A stretch of DNA of 64,000 bases from Funiculus sociatus GB2-C1. Lineage in GTDB: Bacteria > Cyanobacteriota > Cyanobacteriia > Cyanobacteriales > FACHB-T130. The translations under genes and the position numbers were made by a program. Shown one piece after another: positions 8,719 through 19,800 of the stretch. Within the stretch, counting starts at the first letter, position 1, and every line of letters starts with the position of its first letter. The stretch is from positions 1 through 64,000 of the forward strand of contig NZ_JAMPKJ010000023.1 in assembly GCF_039962115.1 (NCBI RefSeq), given 5' to 3'. Under the pieces are notes generated by a model. It was given only the letters and a program-made list of their open reading frames with translations. It ran no database searches and had not been told where the DNA came from.

Positions 8719-8770
8719 AAGAACCCCACCCCCAACCCCTCTTTGCAGGCGATGGACAGGTGGGGTTCTT
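8719..8770 (+). terminator. Long hairpin terminator after agrE
   Basis: A perfect 12-bp inverted repeat (AAGAACCCCACC ... GGTGGGGTTCTT) encloses a C-rich loop. It is preceded by an A run and followed by CTTAATT, so it could terminate from either side. The loop text (CCCCAACCCCTC) is of a type repeated in cyanobacterial spacers. Confidence 0.7.
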
Positions 8771-8829
8771 CTTAATTACGGGCAATCAACCGGATTTGAT
8801 ATTATTCCTCATCTTTATTTCTAAAACTG

Positions 8830-9624
8830 GTGAAAACTGACTCGATTTTCTATCAACTATTTCAAAAGTTTCCCGGCATCTTCTTTGAACTCATCGGACA
8901 ACCTCTCTCAACAGGTGATGCCTATGAATTCAAATCAGTAGAAGTCAAACAAACTGCCTTTCGCATCGATGGTATATTTCTACCTGCTGAAGATTTGCCC
9001 GACCAACCTATTTACTTTGTAGAAGTACAATTTCAACGCGATACCAGATTCTATCAGCGGTTTTTTGGCGAAACATTTCTCTACCTTTCTCAATATGAAC
9101 AATCAAACGATTGGCGGGGAGTAGTTCTGTTTAAAACTAGAAGCCAAGATCCAGGCGTAAAGTCACAGTATCGGGAGTTACTGACAAGTCCGCGAATTAG
9201 GCGGATATATCTAAATGAATTAGGGGAAGCGGCAGAACAATCCCTTGGCGTGGGGGTGGTGAAATTAATCGTAGAAACTAGAAAAAAAGCAATTGATACG
9301 GCAAGACAGCTATTAAACAAAGCTGGACAGGAAATTGCCGATGCAACCCTGAGAAAGCAAATTATAGAATTGATAGAGACAATAGTCTTGTACAAGTTGC
9401 CGGAAATGACTCGTCAGGAGTTAGAAGCTATGTTTGGATTTAGTGAGTTAAAGCAAACGAGAATCTATCAAGAAGCCCTCGAAGAAGGTGAAATGAAAGC
9501 CAAGTTAGAATCAGTTCCCCGCTTGCTGGCAATGGGGTTGACTGTGGAACAGGTGGCTCAAGGTTTGGGGTTGACAGAGGAACAAGTAAGACAGGCATCT
9601 TCCTCTGGGCAAACTTCCGATTAA
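8830..9624 (+). CDS. DUF2887 / Rpn-like PD-(D/E)XK nuclease family protein
   Basis: This 264-residue protein starts with GTG and has the DUF2887 hallmark FYQLFQKFPGIFFEL, common in cyanobacteria and annotated as Rpn-family recombination-promoting nuclease or putative transposase. Candidate PD-(D/E)XK residues are Asp47 (RIDGIFLP) and Glu65-x-Gln67 (FVEVQFQ). The C-terminal part is helical (LRKQIIELIETIVLYKLPEMTRQELEAMF) and ends with a small HTH-like segment (LGLTEEQVRQA). Length is typical and the gene looks intact. Families of this kind are present in many copies per genome; catalytic activity in cyanobacterial members is not established. Confidence 0.85.
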   Translation: MKTDSIFYQLFQKFPGIFFELIGQPLSTGDAYEFKSVEVKQTAFRIDGIFLPAEDLPDQPIYFVEVQFQRDTRFYQRFFGETFLYLSQYEQSNDWRGVVLFKTRSQDPGVKSQYRELLTSPRIRRIYLNELGEAAEQSLGVGVVKLIVETRKKAIDTARQLLNKAGQEIADATLRKQIIELIETIVLYKLPEMTRQELEAMFGFSELKQTRIYQEALEEGEMKAKLESVPRLLAMGLTVEQVAQGLGLTEEQVRQASSSGQTSD

Positions 9625-9975
9625 TGTTATGCCAAATGAGTCGAGATTTTAGGGTGCGCTCGCATTCTCCCCCAAACGCGATCGCTTACTAAAATCTCGC
9701 TATCCCATTAGTATCACCTATAACAGACATGATTATTTTTTACACTGCTTTTCAGCCATAACCCGCTTTGCTAATAAATAAATATGTGCTTCATAAAATG
9801 CTTGAAATTTGGCTCTATGTAAATTTTGGTAATTATTAAAATATTTAACCAAAACTTTAATTTTAAATTAATGATAATACCTACGAATTTAAAGTAGGCA
9901 ATCGAGGGATTCTACTGAAGTAAAATTAATAAAAATAGAGAAAAATGTAAGAGGTAGTTTTATGAATATTATTGT
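9625..9975. other. AT-rich spacer, no gene
   Basis: 351 bp between the DUF2887 gene and the secreted repeat protein. It has one HIP1 octamer near 9679 and then very AT-rich DNA that should hold the promoter of the next gene. I see no open frame, tRNA or strong hairpin. Confidence 0.5.
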
Positions 9976-10413
9976 ATGTTAAAGCTTTCTACTTTAACTT
10001 TAGCTTTGACCGCAGCCTATGTTTTTTTACCAAGCAAGGTTGGTTTTACTCAAACTCCCGCCCCTGTTAATAAGTCCCGACCTGAGACACCATATTGCTA
10101 TATGCAAACTCAGGCGGGATCAACTCTTGATTTAAGCAAATTGTGTGTCTCTAATACTCCTATTCCTAATAGAAGAATTTATACTCCTCCTATTCCTAAT
10201 AGAAGAATCTATACTCCTCCTATTCCTAATAGAAACATTAATACTGGAGGTGCTGCTGCCAGTAGTGCTAGTGGTTTCAGTAGGAGAGGTGGGATGAATT
10301 GTGTAACTGCTGCCAGTAGTGCCAGTGCTTCGAGTAGTGTAAGCCGTGGAGGTGTTACAAGTAGCACCAGTGCTGCCAGCAATTCCAGCGCTTACAGCTG
10401 TGTCGGTTACTGA
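9976..10413 (+). CDS. Secreted Ser/Ala-rich protein with PIPNRRIYTP repeats
   Basis: The 145-residue protein has a signal peptide (MLKLSTLTLALTAAYVFLP, cleavage expected near GFTQ). It carries a CYMQTQAGSTLDLSKLC block, a two-cysteine motif that I recognise from many secreted cyanobacterial proteins. Then come three copies of a 10-residue unit TPPIPNRRIY, and a Ser/Ala/Gly-rich tail with two further cysteines. The tail is low-complexity and probably disordered. The function is unknown; a surface or extracellular role is inferred from the signal peptide only. The gene runs head-on into the amidase gene, with 4 bp between the two stop codons, and no terminator fits between them. Confidence 0.7.
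   Translation: MLKLSTLTLALTAAYVFLPSKVGFTQTPAPVNKSRPETPYCYMQTQAGSTLDLSKLCVSNTPIPNRRIYTPPIPNRRIYTPPIPNRNINTGGAAASSASGFSRRGGMNCVTAASSASASSSVSRGGVTSSTSAASNSSAYSCVGY
10161..10250 (+). repeat. Three 30-bp coding tandem repeats
   Basis: Units start at 10161, 10191 and 10221, each opening with TATTCCTAATAGAA. The first two are nearly identical and the third diverges after that opening. They encode the PIPNRRIYTP units of the secreted protein. Confidence 0.9.
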
Positions 10414-10417
10414 GGAT

Positions 10418-12280
10418 TCATCGAGTCGCTTTGAACCATTGAGTAATGCCATTTGCGATTGCTTGCGCCATTCTCTGCTGTTCGGTGGGATTCGTAATCC
10501 ATTCAAATTCCTCTGGATTGCTCATAAAACCGAGTTCTAGCAACACTGAAGGTGCGGAGGCGGGACGAGCAAGCGCTAGATTATTCCAAAAAACACCATA
10601 GGAAGGACGACCCCCTTCCTGCACTATGTGGTTATGTAGAAATACCGCTAAATCCTGAGCTTGGGGATGATACCAAAAAGTCCCGAATCCTTTGGTGTTT
10701 TGAGGATCGCCATCGTCGGGAAGAGAATTGTAATGGATGGAAAGCGCGATCGCGGGTTTCACTGCATCAATGAGCGCCGCCCGTTGGGGCAAGGACAATT
10801 CCTTATCCGTCTCGCGGGTAAGATACACAGTAGCCCCCCGTGCAATCAGCTGATTTGCGATCAGCTTCGACACATATAAATTGGCATCTTTTTCCGCATA
10901 ACCCGTAGGCCCCGCCGCACCCGATTCTTTACCGCCATGTCCGGGATCGAGAAGAATTTTGATCCCAGATAAAGGCTTGCTAGAGGACGCAGAACTCAAG
11001 CGAGGCGGATGGCGCAGAGAAAGCACCAAACTCGTTCCCTCGTATCTGACTGTATAACCCCATTGCTGCGCTTGTTTCAGATTAAAGGTATATTGCACCA
11101 TTCCCGGCATTACCTGTTCCCAGTCGAGGCGAGAAATCACGGGATCGGGATCGAGGCGAATAATGTCTGTTTGGGCGGTGGTGTTGTAAAGTGTTAATCT
11201 CAAAGCGCGATCGCCTTGCTGCACAACTAGCGGTACTGGCACTTGCAAGGGAAAAATCACCTCTGTCGCACCGGGAACCTGACGCGCGCGGATACTGCGA
11301 ATGAAGGTGCGCGGCGGTACTGCACCTTTAACAATTTGAACTTCCTGACTATTAATCCAACCGCCATAGTCTAAGCGCACCCATTCCCCTTCTCTACCTG
11401 TAACCGTTGCTTGCGTTCCTTTCGGTAGCGGCGTGAGGCGAGAATAATCTGTACTTGGCCCAGTTCTGGCGACACCAGCATCAACAATCACAGAAGCAAC
11501 CTCTAGATTGGCTGGATTCAAAATCTGCACCTTACCAGGCCCAGTCTGAGTCGTAGAAGCGGGTGTTTTTGTAGTAGTCGGTTTTGGTTTGTCGCTTTCG
11601 GCAGGCTTTTGTGTAACCTGTAGGGGTTTTTGGGGAAGGGGAATGGGAAGACCAGGATTTGCTGTTTTCGGATTCATCGTCAATTGAAATTGAGGATGTC
11701 CTAAATCTGCTGCTGCTGCTGCTGCTGCACAACCTAGATATTGTCCGGCTCCAGCAATAGCATAAGGTTGATTTTGTTCGGTCAACGCCGCCGAATTTGC
11801 TGGTAATTGTACCACCTGCGGCTGTTCCATCAGGGGAATAGTTTGACCGCCCAGCATGACAGAAACATCGCCGTTTTCCGGAGCAATCGCGCCAAAACAA
11901 ATTAGCTCTCCGGGCAGTCTAGCAATATCCACCGCTGGAGTCAGAGAATCTTTCGCAAATCCCAATCCTTTCGGTGGAGTTGGCTGTGTTGAAGTCCGCG
12001 TGACTTTTATTTTGACTTCTTGATTCTGATATCGAACCGTCAATAAATTCTCTCCCGGCTTCAGCCCAAAGCTAGGCGCAAAATGCCCCTTTTTACTTCG
12101 TACAATAGCCTTTCCATTCACCAAAACCTGTCCTGTCGGTGGAGCCGTCCCTATCAGGAAAATCTTGTCAGATGTGGTTTTGTGGTTAGTTGGAGGATAG
12201 GAAATGTGGAGAGATTGTTTCGCCGATGCTGGCGCTGCCATGACCAAACTTAATACAGCAATTCCCAGGATGTTTTTCAT
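10418..12280 (-). CDS. N-acetylmuramoyl-L-alanine amidase with SH3b domain
   Basis: This 620-residue protein has a signal peptide (ending PASAKQ), an N-terminal region with TAPPTG and GENLLTVRYQ that resembles a carbohydrate- or wall-binding beta domain, and a Pro/Thr linker. A bacterial SH3 domain follows (about 260-320, VARTGPSTDYSRLTPLPKG). The C-terminal Amidase_3 zinc domain (about 435-618) has LLDPGHGG, EKD, SIHYNS and LLELGFMSNP, which supply the His-Glu-His-Glu zinc and catalytic set. It cleaves the amide bond between MurNAc and the stem peptide in the periplasm, as AmiC does in cell separation and septal pore formation. All key residues are present. Confidence 0.92.
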   Translation of the reverse strand: MKNILGIAVLSLVMAAPASAKQSLHISYPPTNHKTTSDKIFLIGTAPPTGQVLVNGKAIVRSKKGHFAPSFGLKPGENLLTVRYQNQEVKIKVTRTSTQPTPPKGLGFAKDSLTPAVDIARLPGELICFGAIAPENGDVSVMLGGQTIPLMEQPQVVQLPANSAALTEQNQPYAIAGAGQYLGCAAAAAAADLGHPQFQLTMNPKTANPGLPIPLPQKPLQVTQKPAESDKPKPTTTKTPASTTQTGPGKVQILNPANLEVASVIVDAGVARTGPSTDYSRLTPLPKGTQATVTGREGEWVRLDYGGWINSQEVQIVKGAVPPRTFIRSIRARQVPGATEVIFPLQVPVPLVVQQGDRALRLTLYNTTAQTDIIRLDPDPVISRLDWEQVMPGMVQYTFNLKQAQQWGYTVRYEGTSLVLSLRHPPRLSSASSSKPLSGIKILLDPGHGGKESGAAGPTGYAEKDANLYVSKLIANQLIARGATVYLTRETDKELSLPQRAALIDAVKPAIALSIHYNSLPDDGDPQNTKGFGTFWYHPQAQDLAVFLHNHIVQEGGRPSYGVFWNNLALARPASAPSVLLELGFMSNPEEFEWITNPTEQQRMAQAIANGITQWFKATR

Positions 12281-12345
12281 TTGTCATTCTTCCCTAGTTT
12301 ATTGCTAATGGCTAATTGTCTTTCCATTAGCAAATGACTAATATC

Positions 12346-12891
12346 TCAATCTTCTAAAAGTTTTGTTTCTAGTCCGTCAATACTTTTTTTATTCTTCGCT
12401 TGCCAATATTCAAATATACCCTGTTCTCCTTTTTTATCCGCCCATTCTCGAATAGTTTTTCTTTCTTCTTGCAGTTCATAAAGTGGTACGCCATAACCGC
12501 AAGATGTTTGCACAGAGTTAATATTTAATACCATTATTTGGCGTTCCCCTAAGATGGGAGTGAAAAAAGCATAAAAATGTTCCCATTCTTTATCTCTGGG
12601 TAAAATAACTCTTCCCTGACCGTATAAACGAAGAATCATCGGCTTTTCAGAAAAGCTGCAAAACATAATTGTCATTCGACCATTTTCATTAAGATGTGCC
12701 GCTGTTTCGTTGCCACTACCAGTTAAATCAAGATAAGCCACTGTTACATTATTAATACAGCGGAAAGTATCTACTCCTTTTGGGGATAGATTAATCCGAC
12801 CTTCCTTTGGTGCTGTGGCTGTAAAGAAGATTTTCTGTTCTTCGATAAACTCTCTTAATGATGGATTCAATTCAGTGTAAAATTTAGCCAT
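12346..12891 (-). CDS. Pyridoxamine 5'-phosphate oxidase-family flavin protein
   Basis: The 181-residue protein has the FMN-binding split-barrel pattern: an opening helix (LREFIEEQKIFFTATA), INLSPKGVDTFR, VAYLDLTGSGNETAAHL, then MTIMFCSF and LRLYGQGRVI. This is the small pyridoxamine phosphate oxidase-like group found in many bacteria, not PdxH itself. The substrate is unknown; members bind FMN, F420 or heme. The C-terminal extension (IREWADKKGEQGIFEYW) is standard for this subgroup. It lies 65 bp upstream of the amidase gene on the same strand, so cotranscription is possible. Confidence 0.85.
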   Translation of the reverse strand: MAKFYTELNPSLREFIEEQKIFFTATAPKEGRINLSPKGVDTFRCINNVTVAYLDLTGSGNETAAHLNENGRMTIMFCSFSEKPMILRLYGQGRVILPRDKEWEHFYAFFTPILGERQIMVLNINSVQTSCGYGVPLYELQEERKTIREWADKKGEQGIFEYWQAKNKKSIDGLETKLLED

Positions 12892-15066
<2,175 letters not shown>

Positions 15067-15083
15067 CTGTTGCTTCAAGTTAC

Positions 15084-15117
15084 AGCAGGACGTATTGCGA
15101 TCGCAATACGTCCTGCT
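15084..15117 (+). terminator. 34-bp perfect palindrome centred on HIP1, pyrG terminator
   Basis: The sequence is a complete palindrome with arms AGCAGGACGTATTGCGA and their exact complement, centred on GCGATCGC, and is followed by TTTG. It starts 18 bp after the pyrG stop. As RNA it would form a very stable hairpin with a minimal loop. It may double as a HIP1-seeded repeat. Confidence 0.7.
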
Positions 15118-15184
15118 TTGGCGCGCGAGCTTGAATGGGAGAGTGTTGTCAGTGACAAAACTCACCTTTATGTGAGGAGGCCTT

Positions 15185-15604
15185 GTGGCGTATTGGATAA
15201 AAGTTAGTTATGAGCGAAATGAATATGTAGTTGATCTTGACCGCATCAGTGCTTTTGCTTGCACCCAAAACGGTAAGGTAACGTTTTGGTTGCCTGATAG
15301 TGCCATCCCGATTATTATCAACCGGCAAAGTAATGCGGATGGCTATCAACAAGTCATGGACTATGTGCAGCAGGTAAGCTTCCATTCGATAGCGGCATCG
15401 TGGATCAAAGTTATTTATGAGCGCAATGAGTATGTAGTCGATCTCAACCGTATCAGTAGCTTTTCCTATTCTCAAAGCGGTAGGATAACGTTTTGGTTGC
15501 CTAATTGTGCCATTCCTATCATTATCAATAAGCAAAGCGATCCAGATTCCTATGAGAAAATTCTCGACTACATTAAACGGAAAACTGGACACGCATTCCT
15601 TTAA
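15185..15604 (+). CDS. Small protein of two duplicated 65-residue domains, unknown
   Basis: The 139-residue protein consists of two copies of one domain. Copy 1 (residues about 2-64) and copy 2 (about 72-134) share WIKVxYERNEYVVDLxRIS, a five- to six-residue variable stretch, then ITFWLPxxAIPIIIN and a helical end with DY. The start is GTG at 15185, set by the strong ribosome binding site GAGGAGG just upstream. The pattern of short strands then a helix suggests a small beta-sheet domain. I do not recognise the family. It stands alone between pyrG and a convergent ROK kinase gene. Confidence 0.75.
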   Translation: MAYWIKVSYERNEYVVDLDRISAFACTQNGKVTFWLPDSAIPIIINRQSNADGYQQVMDYVQQVSFHSIAASWIKVIYERNEYVVDLNRISSFSYSQSGRITFWLPNCAIPIIINKQSDPDSYEKILDYIKRKTGHAFL

Positions 15605-15646
15605 AAAAGGCTAATAGCTAATGGCTAATAGTAACAAAAAAAGCAA

Positions 15647-16552
15647 TTAGCAATTAGCTTTTCCCCAAGCCAGTTTTGCCGCACCCACCATTCCAGCAGA
15701 GTTGCCTAACTCGGCTTTCAACAGCTGCAAACCAGCACGAGAACTAGGCAGCACTCGCCGTTCAATTTCTCCCAGAACAGCTGGGAAGAAAAATTCTGCA
15801 CTCGCACTAACGCCGCCGCCAATTGCGATCGCTTGCGGTGTCAAAACATAAATCAGACTCGCCAACCCAACACCCAAGTCACGTCCGTAGCTTTCCCAAA
15901 ATTTCAAAGCCTCTGCGTCGCCTGAAGAAGCCAACTTACCTAGTTCCTCTGGTTCTAATCCAGTGCGGCGGCGAATAGCTGGTACTGATAAATATTGTTC
16001 TAAAGAACCTTGATTGCCACTATTACACACAGGGCCATCTGGGTTCAAAGTAATTAATCCCAACTCGCCAGCAGCACCTTGATTACCGACGAACAGCTTA
16101 CCATCCAGAATAATCGCACCACCGACACCAGTTCCCAGTGTCAGCAAAATCATATCGCGGTAGTGACGACCTGCCCCTAACCAAGCTTCTCCTAGACCAG
16201 CACAGTTGGCATCATTAGCAAGAACTGTCGGTAAACCAGTTTTTGCCTCTAACCATTCTGCCAGGGGAACATCGTGCCAACTTGTGAGATTAATCGCTAC
16301 TCTGGCAATTCTACCAGCAGCATCGGCGGGGCCGGGGGTGCCAAGACCAATAGCGATCGCGCATTTTTGGGGATCGAGGCGGGAAATGGCGGATGCGATC
16401 GCTTCCATTACCGCTTCCGGCGTCGCAGGTTGCGGTGTCGCCACACTAAAAGACTGCAAGCAAGTCCCATCCTCGCGGAATCTCCCCAACTTAATCGCCG
16501 TTCCCCCCAAATCGATACCAATTACTTCCCGATTCACCACAATCGTTCTCAC
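15647..16552 (-). CDS. ROK family sugar kinase (glucokinase-like)
   Basis: The 301-residue protein has the ROK ATP-binding opening VIGIDLGGTAIKLGRF, the sugar-binding ANDANCAGLGEAWLGAG, the phosphate loop LGTGVGGAIILDGKLF, and a C-terminal adenosine loop IAIGGGVSASAEFF. There is no N-terminal DNA-binding domain, so it is a kinase rather than a repressor. The usual ROK zinc cluster CxCGxxGCxE is reduced to CNSGNQGSLE, with only one Cys left, as in many cyanobacterial members. It probably phosphorylates glucose or a related hexose. The start is taken as ATG at 16552; a later start near residue 12 is possible. Confidence 0.87.
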   Translation of the reverse strand: MRTIVVNREVIGIDLGGTAIKLGRFREDGTCLQSFSVATPQPATPEAVMEAIASAISRLDPQKCAIAIGLGTPGPADAAGRIARVAINLTSWHDVPLAEWLEAKTGLPTVLANDANCAGLGEAWLGAGRHYRDMILLTLGTGVGGAIILDGKLFVGNQGAAGELGLITLNPDGPVCNSGNQGSLEQYLSVPAIRRRTGLEPEELGKLASSGDAEALKFWESYGRDLGVGLASLIYVLTPQAIAIGGGVSASAEFFFPAVLGEIERRVLPSSRAGLQLLKAELGNSAGMVGAAKLAWGKANC

Positions 16553-16854
16553 ATCCCAAATTTCATCTTATTCCACTATATTGCCGCTATGTGCAACTTT
16601 TACCTACCGAGAGGCAATCCGTATATTCAACCAGCTAACTTTTAACTTGTAACTAATTTTGAAGTTTCTGAGCCCCCACTTCAGGTATTAATACGTGTAT
16701 TTTTCCTCTCAATTGTAAAGTAAAGATGAAGTAAGGGGGGATTTGTATGAAGCTTTGGAGAATTATTTAATTTATGGGCAGTTTTTTCCGGTAAGGACTA
16801 TGAATATTTCTCAAAAAATTCATACAATAAGCACTTATTTTAAAAGAGGGTGTT
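16553..16854. other. Divergent promoter region before exoprotein gene
   Basis: 302 bp between the ROK kinase and the exoprotein. It is AT-rich after 16650. A tiny frame of seven codons (MKLWRII) at about 16747-16770 sits after a good AAGGGGGG ribosome binding site; it might be a leader peptide but nothing confirms it. Confidence 0.4.
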
Positions 16855-19800
16855 ATGCTGCCAGCAAGAATTTGCCTCAGCTTATTTCTATCTACTTTGT
16901 TCTCAAAAAACAGCAAAAAAGGGAAAAATTACTTACTTTTGCTGTTAATTTTTAGTTTTTGGTCAAATCAAGCCAAAGCTCAGAATATCACACCTGCACC
17001 AGATGGTACGGGAACGGTTGTAACTCCAGAAGCTTCGCGCATCGATATCACAGGCGGTACATTCTCCAGGGATGGCAAGAATCTATTTCACAGTTTTAGT
17101 CAGTTTGGTGTGCAAGCTGAACAAATTGCCAACTTTTTATCAAATCCCAGTATCCGCAATATTTTGGGGCGGGTAACAGGAGGCGATCGCTCAATTATTA
17201 ATGGGCTAATACAGGTAAGTGGCGGTAATTCTAATCTTTATTTAGTTAATCCTGCCGGGATGATATTTGGCGCAAATGCACAATTAAATGTTCCCGCATC
17301 TTTCACTGCTACTACCGCCACAGGCATTGGTTTTGGTAATAACAATTGGTTAAATGCTAGTGGCGCAAGTAATTATTCTGAGTTAGTAGGAACACCGAGC
17401 GATTTTGCCTTTAATGTTAGCGTCCCTGGAAGCATTGTTAACGTTGGGAATCTAACAGTTAGTTCAGGGCAGAATCTGGCTTTAGTTGGCGGTAATGTAA
17501 TTAGTACCGGGGCGCTGACAGCACCAGGAGGAAATATCACCATTGCCGGCGTGCCTGGATCGAGTAATGTGAAAATTTCCAAACCTGGACATCTGCTAAG
17601 TTTAGAGATTGACCCTTCAGACGTTGGGGGAAATGGGATTACTTCCGCTTCCCTACCTCAGTTGCTGACGGGAGATGGTGGCAGTACAGCGACAGGAGTG
17701 ACAGTTGATAGTAGTAACCAATTGGTACTGACAGCTTCAGGAACCAGAGTACCAATTGACGGAGGCGCACATAAACCATTAGCGATCGCTTCTGGCTCCC
17801 TAAATGTATCAGGAGCAACTGGCGGCACAGTCCAGGTGCTAGGTGAAAAAGTAGGGCTAATAGGTGCCAATATCAACGCTTCTGGCACAACTGGCGGCGG
17901 TACAGTGCTGATTGGCGGAGATTATCAAGGCAAAGGAAGCGCCATAAATGCCTCCAGCACATTTGTCAGCAGTGACTCAGCGATCGATGCTTCGGCATTG
18001 CAAAATGGTAACGCTGGTCGTGTCATCGTGTGGGCAAATGAGACAACTCGGTTCTTGGGCAACATCAGCGCCCGTGGCGGTAAAAATTCTGGCAATGGCG
18101 GCTTTGTCGAAGTATCCGGTAAGAACAATCTAGAATTTGCTGGGATTGTCGATACTACAGCAGCCGCTGGTGAGAAGGGAACGCTGCTACTCGACCCCAA
18201 AAATATTCTGATTCGCGCCAACGGCCTCGATCCAGTTGCCGGACAATTATTTACCTCAATCCCGGATGGCACAGCAACTATCAGCGGAGCCAACCTTTCG
18301 GCAGCAATTGATTTGAACGATGTCACCTTGCAGGCAAATAATGACATCACCATTAACGATAATATTACCGCCACAACACCAGGCAAAGGTCTAACCTTGC
18401 AAGCTGGGCGTTCAATTATTCTCAACTTCAATCGAGTTATTGACCTCAAGGGCGGCAACTTTATCGCCAAGATTAATGACGAAAATGCCAGCCCAGCCCA
18501 GCGAGACGTTGGAAATGCCCAGTTTTTTATGGAAACTGGCTCGAAAATTTTGACCAACGGCGGCAACGTTACCATTGCTCCTGGGACGTTCGGAGGCAGT
18601 GCCATCGGTTATGTGCCTATATTCGCATCAACCATCAATTCTGGTTCGGGTAACATTTCAATTACTGGTACCGCAAGCCCTGGTGGTAGCGACAACATCG
18701 GCATCTTTCTGGAAAAAGGCAGCGTACTTGAAGCGACAGGGGCGGGGAATATTACCCTAATAGGTACTGGCGGTGCTGGGATTGATGACAATCGAGGAAT
18801 ATGGCTTGATGAAGGCTCCAGCGTAAGTTCGGTTAATGGAAATATCAACCTAACTGGCACTGGTCAAGGAACTGGAGAAAGCAACCAGGGCATTTATATT
18901 CTCGACAACAGCGCGGTGCGTTCGACCGGGAGAGGGAATATTACACTCAGAGGCACAGGCTCCAATACCGGGATTAATAACAACAATGACGGCATTGCAT
19001 TGATCGACGGTGGCTTCGTGGAAGCAACGGGAACCGGGAGTATTACCTTAATAGGCACTAGCGGTACTGGAGGAGACGATAATAACGGGATAAACGTTGC
19101 TAACACCAGTATCAGGTCGGTGGATGGCAATATTAGCTTGACAGGAATTGTCAATGGGACTGGAAGCAATAATATAGGTGTTTCTGTTTTCAACAACACC
19201 GCGGTGCGTTCAACTGGAAAAGGAAATATCACCATTACTGGACAAAGTACGGCGACTGGAGTTCAGGAAAATCAGGGTGTTAGAATTAGTACCTTTAGCC
19301 GGGTGGAATCAACCGGAACAGGGAATATTAGTTTGACGGGTACTGCTGCCAATGGTTTAGAAGGGATTGCCGTGAAGACCAACTCTTTTATTAACCAGCC
19401 TGGAACAGGTAGTAAAATCACGCTGACATCTGATGAAATCCAATTCGACGAGACGAGCCAAATCGGGGGCAAGGGCGTTGTCCAGTTACAGCCGCTTACT
19501 CCCGGTTTGGGGATAACTGTCGGTGATGTTACCGCCGATGCACGTTTAAATCTAGACACAGCTAAATTAAACAGGCTGCAAAACGGGTTTTCTCAAATTA
19601 TTATTGGACGAGATAATGGTAGAGGCGCGATCGCTATCAATTCCCACAGCTTTAGCGATCCGGTAAAGATTCAATCACCAGTAGGAAATAGCACCATCAC
19701 CTCAACAGGTGCGATCGCAGGTACAGGCGATGCTTCAATTACTCTACTTGCCAAGACTGTTAACGTTAACAGCACTATCGCATCCCCCGCAGGTATTACT

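Noticed and set aside
16743-16955. 70-codon frame overlapping the exoprotein start
   Set aside because: It overlaps the signal peptide coding region in another frame; the seven-codon leader idea is kept only as a note.
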